DNA of 13,827 nucleotides from Gemmatimonadaceae bacterium (GTDB lineage: Bacteria; Gemmatimonadota; Gemmatimonadetes; Gemmatimonadales; Gemmatimonadaceae): the NCBI GenBank assembly GCA_025451425.1, contig JANWKK010000116.1, positions 1 through 13,827 on the forward strand, given 5' to 3'. How positions within the stretch are numbered: the first letter of the stretch is position 1; the number at the start of each line of letters is the position of its first letter. The position numbers and the translations under genes were made by a program. Of the stretch, positions 1-8,063 are shown one piece after another. The notes under the pieces are model-generated. The model saw nothing but the letters and a program-made list of their open reading frames with translations, searched no databases and was not told where the DNA came from.

Positions 1-1178
1 GAGCGATAGACGTCCAACACCTGCGACGTCACGCGCGCCCACGAGTAGGAGAGCGAGTTCTGACGTCCCGTGGTCGCGAGCCGCATGCCAAGTCCCGGAT
101 CATCGAGGATGCGGACGAGCGAGTCGGCGAGCGCGCGATGATCGCCACAAGGCACCATCAGCGCTTCGCGTTCGTGCTCGACCACGTCGCGGAATCCAAG
201 TATGTCGGAGCAAACCACCGGAGTCTCGCACGCCATGGATTCGAGCAGCGTGATGCCGAAAGACGCCTTCGTTGTTGGACACGCGTAGACACTGCTATGC
301 GCGTAGTAGCTGGGGCGTCCCTCGAGCACGGCGCCGACGAAAAGAATGTCGGGATCTCCGCCGGCGAGGCGATAGTAGTGATCGCGCAATGGACCATCGC
401 CGACGACGACGAGCTTTGCGTCGCGTGAGGCGCCCTTGATGTGCTGGAACGATTCGATCAGAGTCGACAGTCCGTTACGCGGATCGAATCGCCCAAGAAA
501 GAGAATCGTCGGCACATCTCTCGGAAAACCACGAGGAGCAGGTGCCGACGGATTGAAGACGTCAGTGTCGATGCCATTGGGAATAATCTTCCAATCAGCA
601 TCGAAGTAGCGTTCGAGCGCGACGGTAGTGCTGTTCGAAACCGCGATCGCGCTGCTCAGCATGTCCAGTCGCTTTTGGCAGTAGCGGCGGCCAATCGTGT
701 AGAGGATCGACTTGTCGAAATACGTGTGGAACGTGCCGACCACCGGGCACTCCGCTTCGTCAATCGCGAGCAGCGGAAGAACTGGAGTGAGCGGCGAGTG
801 CACGTGAACGATGTCGTACCGCCCACGACGCAATACCTCACGCATCTGCCGTCGCAAGCCGAGGCCAATGGTGATCCGCGCCTGCGATCCATTGCAGTAA
901 ACGGGCTGACTGCGGCCAAGCCGGATAACGTGCGGCTGCTCTTGCGCGCCGGGAATGTGCGAGGTGATGACGTCGACGTGATGACCTCGCCGGCGAGCCT
1001 CGCGCGCGAAGAAATGCACGTGCTCACAAACGCCGCCGAGGTGCGGATAGTAATACTCCGTCACCAGCGCGATGCGCAGCGAGCGGTCATCCCGAACAAC
1101 CGGCAAATGCGGCAGCTCGGGAAGAGAAGGATGTCTACGTGAGCGCGGATTCCTGAGGGCCAGATTCAAGAGCGGCAT
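1..1178 (-). CDS. GT4-family glycosyltransferase (PimA/PimB-like), 3' end outside window
   Basis: Retaining GT-B glycosyltransferase that probably moves a sugar from a nucleotide-sugar donor to a lipid or glycan acceptor at the inner face of the membrane; the substrate cannot be told. About 392 codons are open to the window edge with no stop, so the C-terminus is missing, probably by little (family usually 370-410 residues). Visible parts: N-terminal Rossmann start RIALVTEYYYPHLGGV (about residues 35-50), HVHSPL and GTFHTYFD acceptor-domain motifs (125-155), SNSTT then IPNGIDTDVFNP (181-210), second-domain start ILFLGRFDPRNGL (225-237), VVVGDGPL (257-264), and ASFGITLLESMA (305-316). The last is the EX7E motif, with Ala305 where the first Glu is usual and Glu313 kept. 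The ATG at 1178 overlaps the end of ppdK by 44 bases and has no clear Shine-Dalgarno. It adds about 34 residues before the conserved start, so an internal TTG (1106) or CTG (1079) start is possible. Family call is sure; start and substrate are not. Confidence 0.85.
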   Translation of the reverse strand, partial: MPLLNLALRNPRSRRHPSLPELPHLPVVRDDRSLRIALVTEYYYPHLGGVCEHVHFFAREARRRGHHVDVITSHIPGAQEQPHVIRLGRSQPVYCNGSQARITIGLGLRRQMREVLRRGRYDIVHVHSPLTPVLPLLAIDEAECPVVGTFHTYFDKSILYTIGRRYCQKRLDMLSSAIAVSNSTTVALERYFDADWKIIPNGIDTDVFNPSAPAPRGFPRDVPTILFLGRFDPRNGLSTLIESFQHIKGASRDAKLVVVGDGPLRDHYYRLAGGDPDILFVGAVLEGRPSYYAHSSVYACPTTKASFGITLLESMACETPVVCSDILGFRDVVEHEREALMVPCGDHRALADSLVRILDDPGLGMRLATTGRQNSLSYSWARVTSQVLDVYR

Positions 1179-3885
1179 GGGCTGCGGCGAGACGGGCTAT
1201 TGGGACGCGGTAGGGAGAGCACGAGACGTAATCCAAGCCGATCGTATGGCAGAACTTCACGGAGCGCGGTTCGCCGCCATGTTCACCGCAGATGCCGACC
1301 TTCAACTGAGGGCGGACGCTCCGACCGGCAGAAACGGCAATGCCAATCAGCTTCCCAACACCGTTCTGATCCAACACTTGAAACGGATCGTCGGGAATTA
1401 TACCACGTTCGATGTAATTCGGAAGGAACCGACCAGCATCGTCTCGGCTGAGTCCGAACGTAGTCTGGGTTAAATCATTGGTCCCAAAGGAAAAAAACTC
1501 GGCGGACTTCGCGATCTCATCCGCGGTGAGTGCGGCTCGCGGCAGCTCGATCATCGTGCCGATGGTGTAGGGAACTTCCTCTCCCATACCACCCAGCACC
1601 TGGCGAGCAACTTCTTCCAGCACTCCCCGCTGATTGTCGAACTCCTTCACGGTCGCAACAAGCGGAATCATGATCTCAGGACGTACGTCGATGCCTCGTC
1701 GTTTCGCTCGGACGGCGGCTTCAAATATTGCACGTCCCTGCATCTCGGTAATTTCGGGATACGTAATGCCAAGACGGCAGCCGCGATGCCCGAGCATCGG
1801 ATTAGTCTCGCGCAACGATTCGACAATGTGAAGCAGCTCGGCGCGCGAGATTTCTAACGTGCGCGCCAACAGCTTGCTCTCCTCGCCTCCGTGGGGAAGG
1901 AACTCGTGCAAGGGAGGATCGAGCAGCCGGATCGTTACTGGTAACCCGTGCATTGCCTCAAAGATCCCCTCGAAATCGCTGCGTTGGATTGGCAGCAGCT
2001 TCGTCAGTGCACGGCGCCGGCCGACGATGTCGCGCGCGACAATCATCTCGCGCATCGCCGTGATGCGATCGCCCTCGAAGAACATGTGCTCGGTACGACA
2101 CAGTCCGATTCCTTCGGCGCCAAAGCCACGCGCGATGCGCGCATCGGCCGGCGTGTCCGCATTTGCGCGTACTCTGAGACGTCGTGTTTCGTCGGCCCAC
2201 CCAAGTAATCGCGCGAACGTGGCATATGTTGGCGCGCTGCTCGCGGGCCGCATGCCGCGAATGACTTGCACGACTTCGCTTGGCGTCGTCGGCAAGTCGC
2301 CTTTGTAGACCTTTCCACTCGCGCCATCGACAGTGATGTAGTCGCCCTCGGAGACGGTCGTACCATCGACGCTGAACTGTCGCTTCTCGAGGTCGACGTG
2401 CATGTCCTTCGCCCCGACGACGGCGCATTTGCCCATGCCGCGCGCGACGACGGCGGCGTGGCTCGTCATTCCGCCGCGTGCGGTGAGCACGGCTTTCGCC
2501 GCAACAATGCCGTGAAAGTCTTCAGGCGTCGTCTCATCGCGCACGAGAATCACGCTCGTGCCATCGCTTGCGCGCGCTTCAGCGACGTCGGGATCGAATA
2601 CCGCGATGCCGCTCGCCGCGCCAGGGCTCGCCGGGAGACCGACAGCGATCGGCTCTGCGCGAACGCTGACGTCGATGACCGGGTGCAACAGTTGCCCCAG
2701 TTGATCCGGCGGTACACGGAGCACGGCCGTACGCGAGTTGATCAAACCCTCATCGACCATCTCCGTCGCGATGCGGACGGCCGCTGTCGCCGTGCGCTTT
2801 CCCGTGCGTGTCTGCAGCAGGAACAGCGAGCCGCGCTCGACGGTGAACTCGATGTCCTGCATGTCGCAGTAATGTCGCTCGAGGCGTTCCTGGGTTTCGA
2901 GCAGCTCCGTGTATGCGCCAGGGAGCCGTGTTGCCATCTCACTGATCGACAGCGGTGTCCGAATGCCGGCGACGACGTCCTCGCCCTGCGCGTTCACGAG
3001 GAACTCGCCGTAAAACGTGCGCTCACCAGTCGACGGATTGCGCGTGAATGCGACGCCGGTGCCCGAATCGTCGCCCATGTTGCCAAAAACCATCGCGACG
3101 ACGTTCACCGCCGTGCCGAGATCTTCGCTGATTCCGTTCACGCGCCGGTAGTCGACGGCTTTCTTCAGCGTCCAGGATCGCCACACGGCTTCGATCGCGC
3201 CCCAGAGCTGGGCCGCGGGGTCCATGGGAAACTCCTTTCCGGTCACCGCGCGCACGAGACTCTTGTATTCCTCGACCAGGTTGCGCAGCTCACCCTCGCT
3301 GAGCTCCGAGTCGGTCGCGACACCGGCGGTGAGACGCTTTGCCTTTAGAAGTTGCTCAAATTGAGCGGACGGTACATGCAGTACGACATCCCCGTACATC
3401 TGAATGAAGCGGCGAAAGGAGTCGTAGGCGAAGCGCGGACTACCACTATGATGAGCGAGAGTCTGAACGGTGCGGCTGTTCAATCCCAGATTCAGAATGG
3501 TCTCCATCATGCCGGGCATCGACACAGGAGAACCGGATCGAACGGAGACGAGCAGGGGATCGTTCGGATTACCGAAGCGCTTGCCTGACGCCTCCTCGAG
3601 GCGCCGCATATGCTCATCGACTTCCTGCTCGAGACCCGAGGGAATGCGGCTAGTGCGGAGAAACTCGATGCAACAGCTGCACGCGATCGTGAAGCCGGGC
3701 GGCACGGGCACGCCCAGGTTGGTCATCTCGGCGAGGTTTGCTCCCTTGCCGCCGAGAATGGACTTCATGTCTTTCGTTCCTTCGGCCTTCCCGGCGCCGA
3801 AGAAATAGACGTGCTTTTGAGTCTTGGGCGTGGGCGATGGGTCGGCCCCCGCGCTTTTCGACAGCTCGGACGTCGGAACGCTCAT
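1135..3885 (-). CDS. ppdK: Pyruvate, phosphate dikinase
   Basis: Interconverts ATP + Pi + pyruvate and AMP + PPi + phosphoenolpyruvate in the cytoplasm. 916 codons from ATG; a GTG two codons earlier (3891) is equally open. The family is usually 870-910, and the excess is a Ser/Pro/Thr-rich leader of about 22 residues before VYFFGAGKAEG. Domains in order: ATP-grasp nucleotide-binding region (about 25-350) with GGKGANLAEM, VSVRSGSPVSMPGMM and FGNMGDDSGTGVAFTRNP; the swivelling phosphohistidine domain with GGMTSHAAVVARGMGK, His476 being the phosphorylated residue; then a PEP/pyruvate TIM barrel with FGTNDLTQTTFG and ICGEHGGEP. Cys889 in VSCSPYRVPIARLAAA matches the family's catalytic cysteine. 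All key residues are present, so it should be active. It lies about 37 bases after purF with no promoter or terminator visible between them, which suggests cotranscription with the purine genes. No Shine-Dalgarno is evident. The function is secure; its direction in the cell (PEP-forming or ATP-forming) cannot be told. Confidence 0.96.
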   Translation of the reverse strand: MSVPTSELSKSAGADPSPTPKTQKHVYFFGAGKAEGTKDMKSILGGKGANLAEMTNLGVPVPPGFTIACSCCIEFLRTSRIPSGLEQEVDEHMRRLEEASGKRFGNPNDPLLVSVRSGSPVSMPGMMETILNLGLNSRTVQTLAHHSGSPRFAYDSFRRFIQMYGDVVLHVPSAQFEQLLKAKRLTAGVATDSELSEGELRNLVEEYKSLVRAVTGKEFPMDPAAQLWGAIEAVWRSWTLKKAVDYRRVNGISEDLGTAVNVVAMVFGNMGDDSGTGVAFTRNPSTGERTFYGEFLVNAQGEDVVAGIRTPLSISEMATRLPGAYTELLETQERLERHYCDMQDIEFTVERGSLFLLQTRTGKRTATAAVRIATEMVDEGLINSRTAVLRVPPDQLGQLLHPVIDVSVRAEPIAVGLPASPGAASGIAVFDPDVAEARASDGTSVILVRDETTPEDFHGIVAAKAVLTARGGMTSHAAVVARGMGKCAVVGAKDMHVDLEKRQFSVDGTTVSEGDYITVDGASGKVYKGDLPTTPSEVVQVIRGMRPASSAPTYATFARLLGWADETRRLRVRANADTPADARIARGFGAEGIGLCRTEHMFFEGDRITAMREMIVARDIVGRRRALTKLLPIQRSDFEGIFEAMHGLPVTIRLLDPPLHEFLPHGGEESKLLARTLEISRAELLHIVESLRETNPMLGHRGCRLGITYPEITEMQGRAIFEAAVRAKRRGIDVRPEIMIPLVATVKEFDNQRGVLEEVARQVLGGMGEEVPYTIGTMIELPRAALTADEIAKSAEFFSFGTNDLTQTTFGLSRDDAGRFLPNYIERGIIPDDPFQVLDQNGVGKLIGIAVSAGRSVRPQLKVGICGEHGGEPRSVKFCHTIGLDYVSCSPYRVPIARLAAAHAALESGPQESALT

Positions 3886-3922
3886 GTGCACGCGGGATAG
3901 TGCGTGATGTCGAAGGCCCTAC

Positions 3923-5302
3923 TCAGCAGCCGCACCCAAATCGCAGTTTGTCCGGGTCCGTCGGCGGGGCCGTCGGATAATCACCGGAGAAACAGGCATG
4001 GCAAAAGCCGTGCGGACCTCCGGGCACCGCGTGCAGCATTCCCTCGAGTGAGAGATAGCCGAGCGAATCGACGCCGAGGTCCTTCGCAATTTCCTCAGGC
4101 GTGAGACGCGCAGCGATGAGCTCATCGCGACTCGGCGTATCAATGCCGTAATAACAAGGTCCGGTGACGGGCGGCGAGCTGACGCGCATATGCACTTCAC
4201 TCGCGCCAGCGGCGCGCACGAGCGCTACCAAGCCTCGCGTGGTCGTGCCGCGCACGATCGAGTCATCGACCATGACGACTTTCTTTCCAAGCAGGACTTC
4301 CCGTACAGGGTTGTACTTGACCTTCACCTTTGCGTCGCGATCGGCCTGACTCGGCTGGATGAATGTGCGGCCGATGTAGTGATTGCGAATCAATGCCAAC
4401 TCGTAAGGCAATCCGCTCTCTTCGGCGAAGCCGAGCGCGGCGGAGTTCGACGAATCGGGAACGCTGAAGACGAGCTCCGCGTCCGGAGCGGGCCATTCCT
4501 TCGCGAGCTGGCGCCCGAGCGCACGTCGGGCGCGGTCGACGGACCCGCCGAACACGCGGCTATCGGGCCGTGCGAAGTAGACGAACTCGAACACACACTG
4601 CTTGCGCTCACGACGAGGGAGCGGGAAGCTCGATCGCACTCCGTCGTTGTCGACGGCGATGACTTCGCCGGGCTGCACTTCGCGCTCGTATGTCGCGCCA
4701 ACGATGTCGAGTGCACAAGTCTCGGACGCGAATACGAGCGCGTCGCCGAGACGGCCCATCACGAGCGGACGCCAACCGCGCGGATCGCGCGCGGCGAGCA
4801 GCGTGTCGCCAATCGTGACGACCAGTGAATACGCACCCTCGACCTCGCACAACGCTTCTGCCAGGCGCTCGTCGGCGCGATCGGCGTTCGATCTGGCTAG
4901 GCGATGAACAATGACCTCGGAATCCATAGTCGAGGAGAAGATCGAACCGCGATCCTCGAGATCCATGCGCAGTTCGGCGGCGTTCGTGAGATTGCCGTTA
5001 TGCGCGAGCGCAACGAAACCGATCCTCGTGCGCGCGAGAACCGGCTGCGCGTTCTCGATCGATGACGAGCCCGCAGTGCTGTAGCGCGTGTGGCCAATGG
5101 CCGTGATCCCATGGACGAGATCGAGCTCGTCCGCCATCTTCGTCGACATCGTGCCCATCGATCTCACGGCGCGAGCGTCGCCCGCTTCGTTGATGCACAC
5201 GACGCCGGCGGACTCCTGTCCACGATGTTGCAGCGAATAGAGTCCGAGCTCGGTGAGCCGAACGGCTTCAGGATGACCGCGAACGCCAAAGATGCCGCAC
5301 AT
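3923..5302 (-). CDS. purF: Amidophosphoribosyltransferase (glutamine PRPP amidotransferase)
   Basis: Catalyses the committed first step of purine synthesis: PRPP + glutamine to 5-phosphoribosylamine. 459 residues. The N-terminal Ntn glutaminase domain begins MCGIFGV, so removal of Met exposes the catalytic Cys. HRGQES (26-31), HTRYST (71-76), HNGNLTN (101-107) and SSTMDSEV complete the glutamine site. The C-terminal phosphoribosyltransferase domain has the PRPP loop VMVDDSIVRGTTTRG (343-357). Cys236, Cys383, Cys434 and Cys437 sit where the Bacillus-type enzyme binds its 4Fe-4S cluster, so this is probably an Fe-S PurF. Unlike B. subtilis PurF there is no propeptide: an in-frame stop lies 11 codons upstream and no ATG, GTG or TTG lies between it and the ATG. 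The C-terminus is FGCGC with two further cysteines. It starts 4 bases after the purL stop, without a good Shine-Dalgarno, which suggests coupling to purL. Very secure call. Confidence 0.97.
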   Translation of the reverse strand: MCGIFGVRGHPEAVRLTELGLYSLQHRGQESAGVVCINEAGDARAVRSMGTMSTKMADELDLVHGITAIGHTRYSTAGSSSIENAQPVLARTRIGFVALAHNGNLTNAAELRMDLEDRGSIFSSTMDSEVIVHRLARSNADRADERLAEALCEVEGAYSLVVTIGDTLLAARDPRGWRPLVMGRLGDALVFASETCALDIVGATYEREVQPGEVIAVDNDGVRSSFPLPRRERKQCVFEFVYFARPDSRVFGGSVDRARRALGRQLAKEWPAPDAELVFSVPDSSNSAALGFAEESGLPYELALIRNHYIGRTFIQPSQADRDAKVKVKYNPVREVLLGKKVVMVDDSIVRGTTTRGLVALVRAAGASEVHMRVSSPPVTGPCYYGIDTPSRDELIAARLTPEEIAKDLGVDSLGYLSLEGMLHAVPGGPHGFCHACFSGDYPTAPPTDPDKLRFGCGC

Positions 5303-5306
5303 GAGA

Positions 5307-7616
5307 CTAGACGAGACTCTCCGTAGCCGCGCTCACGACTGCCGCGGCCGATTTGGTCATGATGTCAGGGATCGTTTCGTAGTATAGCCGATCGAGCCAC
5401 GGCAATGACGCGACGAGCCGTTTGTCGCCAAAACGGATATCGAGTGGATCGTCTGCCGACGCAACCTCGCCGATTCGGGTAGCGGGGACTCCATGCCGCA
5501 TCGCGATCTTCTGTAGTGCAGCGGGATCAGGAGTCGAAATGATCACGCGTCCCTGTGCTTCGCCGAAGAACACTGAACGGGCAGGAAGGTCCGCGAATAC
5601 CGAAAGATCGATCTTTGCGCCGACGGGACGTCCGCGATCAATCAGACAGCACTCGGCAAGCGCGACGGCGAGCCCGCCATCGCTGCTATCGTGCGCTGAT
5701 CGCACGATGCCAGCCTCGATGGCCTCCAAGACAGCCTCGATCAGATCGCGTTCGGCGTCGAGATCGCAATGCGGTGGCGAACCGGCAACGACATTGTGTA
5801 CACGAGCCAGGTACTCGGATGCGCCGAGCTCCGCGGTCGGCGTGCCCAGCAATACGATTGCATCGCCTTCTGTCGTGAAGTTCGAGCGCGTGATGCGATC
5901 GATATCATCGATGAGACCAACCATGCCGATCACCGGCGTGGGATACACCGCGCCGCTGGGATTCTCATTGTAGAGTGAGACATTGCCGCCGGTAACGGGA
6001 GTGCCGAGCTTGACGCACGCCTCGGCCATCCCGAGCGTCGCCTCACGAAGTTGGAAGTACACCTCGGGCCGGCGTGGATTTCCGAAGTTTAGATTATTGG
6101 TAATCGCCAAGGGCCGGCCGCCGCTGCAAGCGACGTTGCGCGCGGCTTCGGCAACCGCGATGCGTGTACCTTCACGCGGGTCGAGATAGCAATAGCGGCC
6201 ATTGCAATCGGTTTTCAGTGCGATTGCCCGGCGTGTGTTGCGAATGCGCACGACGGCCGCGTCGCCGCCAGGACCGACGACGGTGTTCGTGCGCACCGTC
6301 TGATCGTACTGACGGTACACCCACATCTTGCTTGCGATTGTCGGCGATGTGAGCAGCTTCGCGAGGGTCCAGCGCGGATCAGCTTCTTCGGGCCGTTCGG
6401 AAATCGAGCCGACGTCCCTCGCGCGCAGTGCGGCTATCTTCGGATCCTCGTGCGCTTCCGGCGTGTAGGTCGGGCAGTCCGTCACGAGGGAGGTGCCGGG
6501 AAATTCGGCGACGACGCGCTCGCCTTCCGTCACTCGATACACCGGCTCCGCGATGACTTCACCGATAACCGACGCCGTGAGATCCCACTTCTCTAGAATG
6601 GCGGCGACATCGCGCTCGCGTCCCCTGCGCGCGACGACGAGCATGCGCTCTTGGGATTCGCTGAGCAGGATCTCGTACGGTGTCATGCCGCTCTCGCGCA
6701 CTGGCACCTTCGTGACGTCGATCGTAACGCCGACGTCGCCGCGCGCCGCCATCTCAGCGGACGACGACGTGAGGCCCGCGGCGCCCATGTCCTGGATCGC
6801 GACGATCGCGCCGGATTTGATCAACTCGAGACTCGCCTCGAGCAGGAGCTTCTCGGTGAACGGATCTCCGACCTGAACCTGTGGCCGTTTCGCCTCGCTC
6901 TCCTCGGAAAGATCAGCAGATGCGAATGACGCACCGTGAATTCCGTCGCGACCTGTGCGCGCGCCGACGGCGATGATCGGATTGCCGACGCCCTGTGCAA
7001 CAGCGCGGATCAGATCGTCCTCGTGAAGGAGCCCGACGCACATCGCGTTGACGAGCGGATTCCCCTCGTACGATTCGTCGAAGGCGACCTCACCGGCTAC
7101 CGTGGGAATCCCGACGCAGTTGCCGTAGTCGCCGATGCCTTTCACGACGCCGGCGAAGAGATACCTAACGCGAGCCGAGTCGAGCGATCCGAACCGCAGC
7201 GAGTTGAGCAGCGCGATCGGGCGCGCACCCATTGTGAACACGTCGCGCAGGATTCCGCCGACGCCGGTCGCGGCGCCCTGATATGGCTCAACCGCCGACG
7301 GGTGGTTGTGCGACTCGATTTTGAATGCGACAGCGAGGCCGTCGCCAATGGCGATCACGCCCGCATTCTCGCCCGGTCCCTGTAACACGTACGGCGCCTT
7401 CGTTGGAAGGCGCCGTAGCAACGGACGCGAGTGCTTGTAGGAGCAGTGCTCACTCCAGAGCGCACTGACGATGCCTAACTCGGTGAAGGTCGGCGCTCGC
7501 CCGAGCATCTGCTCGATGCGCTGATACTCCTCGATTGTCAGCCCATGCTCGGCGACGAGCGCCGGCGTGATCGTCGGATCACCCGGGCGAGGAAGTGGAC
7601 TGGGAGCTGGGTTCAC
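5307..7616 (-). CDS. purL: Phosphoribosylformylglycinamidine synthase, subunit PurL (small type)
   Basis: ATP-dependent synthetase subunit that converts FGAR to FGAM, using ammonia supplied by PurQ, with PurS as the bridging subunit. 769 residues, the size of the small PurL of Bacillus and Thermotoga rather than the roughly 1300-residue fused enzyme of E. coli. Visible motifs: [18 protein letters not shown] (48-65), ATP/substrate motif [20 protein letters not shown] (101-120), [15 protein letters not shown] (129-143), [15 protein letters not shown] in the middle, [19 protein letters not shown] and [11 protein letters not shown] in the second half, and [15 protein letters not shown] near the C-terminus. 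These are the paired AIR-synthase-like halves. The start is GTG at 7616, chosen because it gives the longest frame with a short Pro-rich leader before the conserved [15 protein letters not shown]. It overlaps the end of the zinc-ribbon gene by 38 bases, with only a weak AAGCAAG upstream. A full purQLS set is present, but purL is parted from purQ by two unrelated genes. Confidence 0.97.
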   Translation of the reverse strand: MNPAPSPLPRPGDPTITPALVAEHGLTIEEYQRIEQMLGRAPTFTELGIVSALWSEHCSYKHSRPLLRRLPTKAPYVLQGPGENAGVIAIGDGLAVAFKIESHNHPSAVEPYQGAATGVGGILRDVFTMGARPIALLNSLRFGSLDSARVRYLFAGVVKGIGDYGNCVGIPTVAGEVAFDESYEGNPLVNAMCVGLLHEDDLIRAVAQGVGNPIIAVGARTGRDGIHGASFASADLSEESEAKRPQVQVGDPFTEKLLLEASLELIKSGAIVAIQDMGAAGLTSSSAEMAARGDVGVTIDVTKVPVRESGMTPYEILLSESQERMLVVARRGRERDVAAILEKWDLTASVIGEVIAEPVYRVTEGERVVAEFPGTSLVTDCPTYTPEAHEDPKIAALRARDVGSISERPEEADPRWTLAKLLTSPTIASKMWVYRQYDQTVRTNTVVGPGGDAAVVRIRNTRRAIALKTDCNGRYCYLDPREGTRIAVAEAARNVACSGGRPLAITNNLNFGNPRRPEVYFQLREATLGMAEACVKLGTPVTGGNVSLYNENPSGAVYPTPVIGMVGLIDDIDRITRSNFTTEGDAIVLLGTPTAELGASEYLARVHNVVAGSPPHCDLDAERDLIEAVLEAIEAGIVRSAHDSSDGGLAVALAECCLIDRGRPVGAKIDLSVFADLPARSVFFGEAQGRVIISTPDPAALQKIAMRHGVPATRIGEVASADDPLDIRFGDKRLVASLPWLDRLYYETIPDIMTKSAAAVVSAATESLV

Positions 7617-7947
7617 CTTGCTTGGGATGATGGAAAATCTCGAGAATATCGCTCATGATGCGGCTGAACGGGCCGCGTGATTCATGAATGTGTCGAATCA
7701 AGTCGATCTCGCCCTGATCGAGCCAGATACCATGGCAGTCTGAGCAGACGTCGACCTTCACGTCCTCGAAATCTCGCTCTTTTAGGTCACCGCCGCACTT
7801 GGGGCACTTCATGAAGTGCTCGCGGCGATCGACCTCTCGGCGCTGGTCGTCGAGCAGCGACCGCATTTCCCTGATCAGATGAGCGCTCTCGCGTGCAAAG
7901 TATTCGTCTTCGTTGCGGGTGGGATGGTCCTCGGTATGGCGATGCAT
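7579..7947 (-). CDS. TFIIB-type zinc-ribbon protein (zf-TFIIB domain)
   Basis: Small cytoplasmic protein of 122 residues whose role is unknown. The centre (46-84) is a zf-TFIIB ribbon, [15 protein letters not shown] then [20 protein letters not shown], with four zinc ligands Cys48, Cys51, Cys68 and Cys71. The GIWLDQGE stretch is typical of this bacterial domain. The N-terminus (1-45) is charged and probably helical; the [18 protein letters not shown] stretch resembles leaders I recall from relatives, which supports the upstream ATG over Met46. The tail is short and Ser/Gln/Pro-rich ([12 protein letters not shown]), and its coding bases are shared with the start of purL over 38 bases, so translation is probably coupled. 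No strong Shine-Dalgarno precedes the ATG. The 116-base gap upstream is the only place in this array where a separate promoter is likely. Zinc-dependent protein or nucleic-acid binding is possible but is an inference. The domain call is secure. Confidence 0.85.
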   Translation of the reverse strand: MHRHTEDHPTRNEDEYFARESAHLIREMRSLLDDQRREVDRREHFMKCPKCGGDLKERDFEDVKVDVCSDCHGIWLDQGEIDLIRHIHESRGPFSRIMSDILEIFHHPKQGEPSSQSTSSPG

Positions 7948-8063
7948 TTTCGGTTTCCACTGGCTGCTGAGGCGCTACTTTCGGCTCCGCGCGCCTCGGT
8001 TTCGTATAGAGTCGCGTGCGCTATTCGCGCACTCCCAATCGTACACGTGGGCCACCTTAGGGT
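7948..8063. other. Longest gene-free gap of the array, between two minus-strand genes
   Basis: 116 bases between the stop of the exported-protein gene and the start of the zinc-ribbon gene; all other gaps in this array are 37 bases or less. On the minus strand it holds a perfect 6-bp inverted repeat (8016-8032) and then TATACG (8003-8008), which matches four of six bases of a -10 box. The hexamer 17 bases upstream of that, TGCGCG (8026-8031), is a poor -35. A weak internal promoter for the zinc-ribbon gene, purL and the genes after it is thus possible but unproven. No riboswitch fold or small ORF was recognised. Confidence 0.4.
8016..8032. repeat. Inverted repeat GTGCGC-N5-GCGCAC
   Basis: A perfect 6-bp GC-rich stem with a 5-base loop, in the only substantial gap of the array. 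On the minus strand it is followed by GCGACTCTATA and not by a run of T, so it does not look like an intrinsic terminator. It overlaps the -35 position of the weak candidate promoter and could be an operator or an RNA hairpin. In GC-rich DNA a repeat of this size can arise by chance. Confidence 0.3.

Noticed and set aside
441..1142. 233-codon open frame on the plus strand opposite the glycosyltransferase
   Set aside because: The minus-strand frame has clear GT4 motifs along the whole stretch, while the plus frame shows none.
2266..3348. 360-codon open frame on the plus strand opposite ppdK
   Set aside because: No domain or ribosome-binding site; it lies wholly within the conserved PPDK coding sequence and shows the same antisense composition.
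8016..8032. Inverted repeat read as an intrinsic terminator of the exported-protein gene
   Set aside because: The stem is only 6 bp and no run of T follows it on the minus strand.
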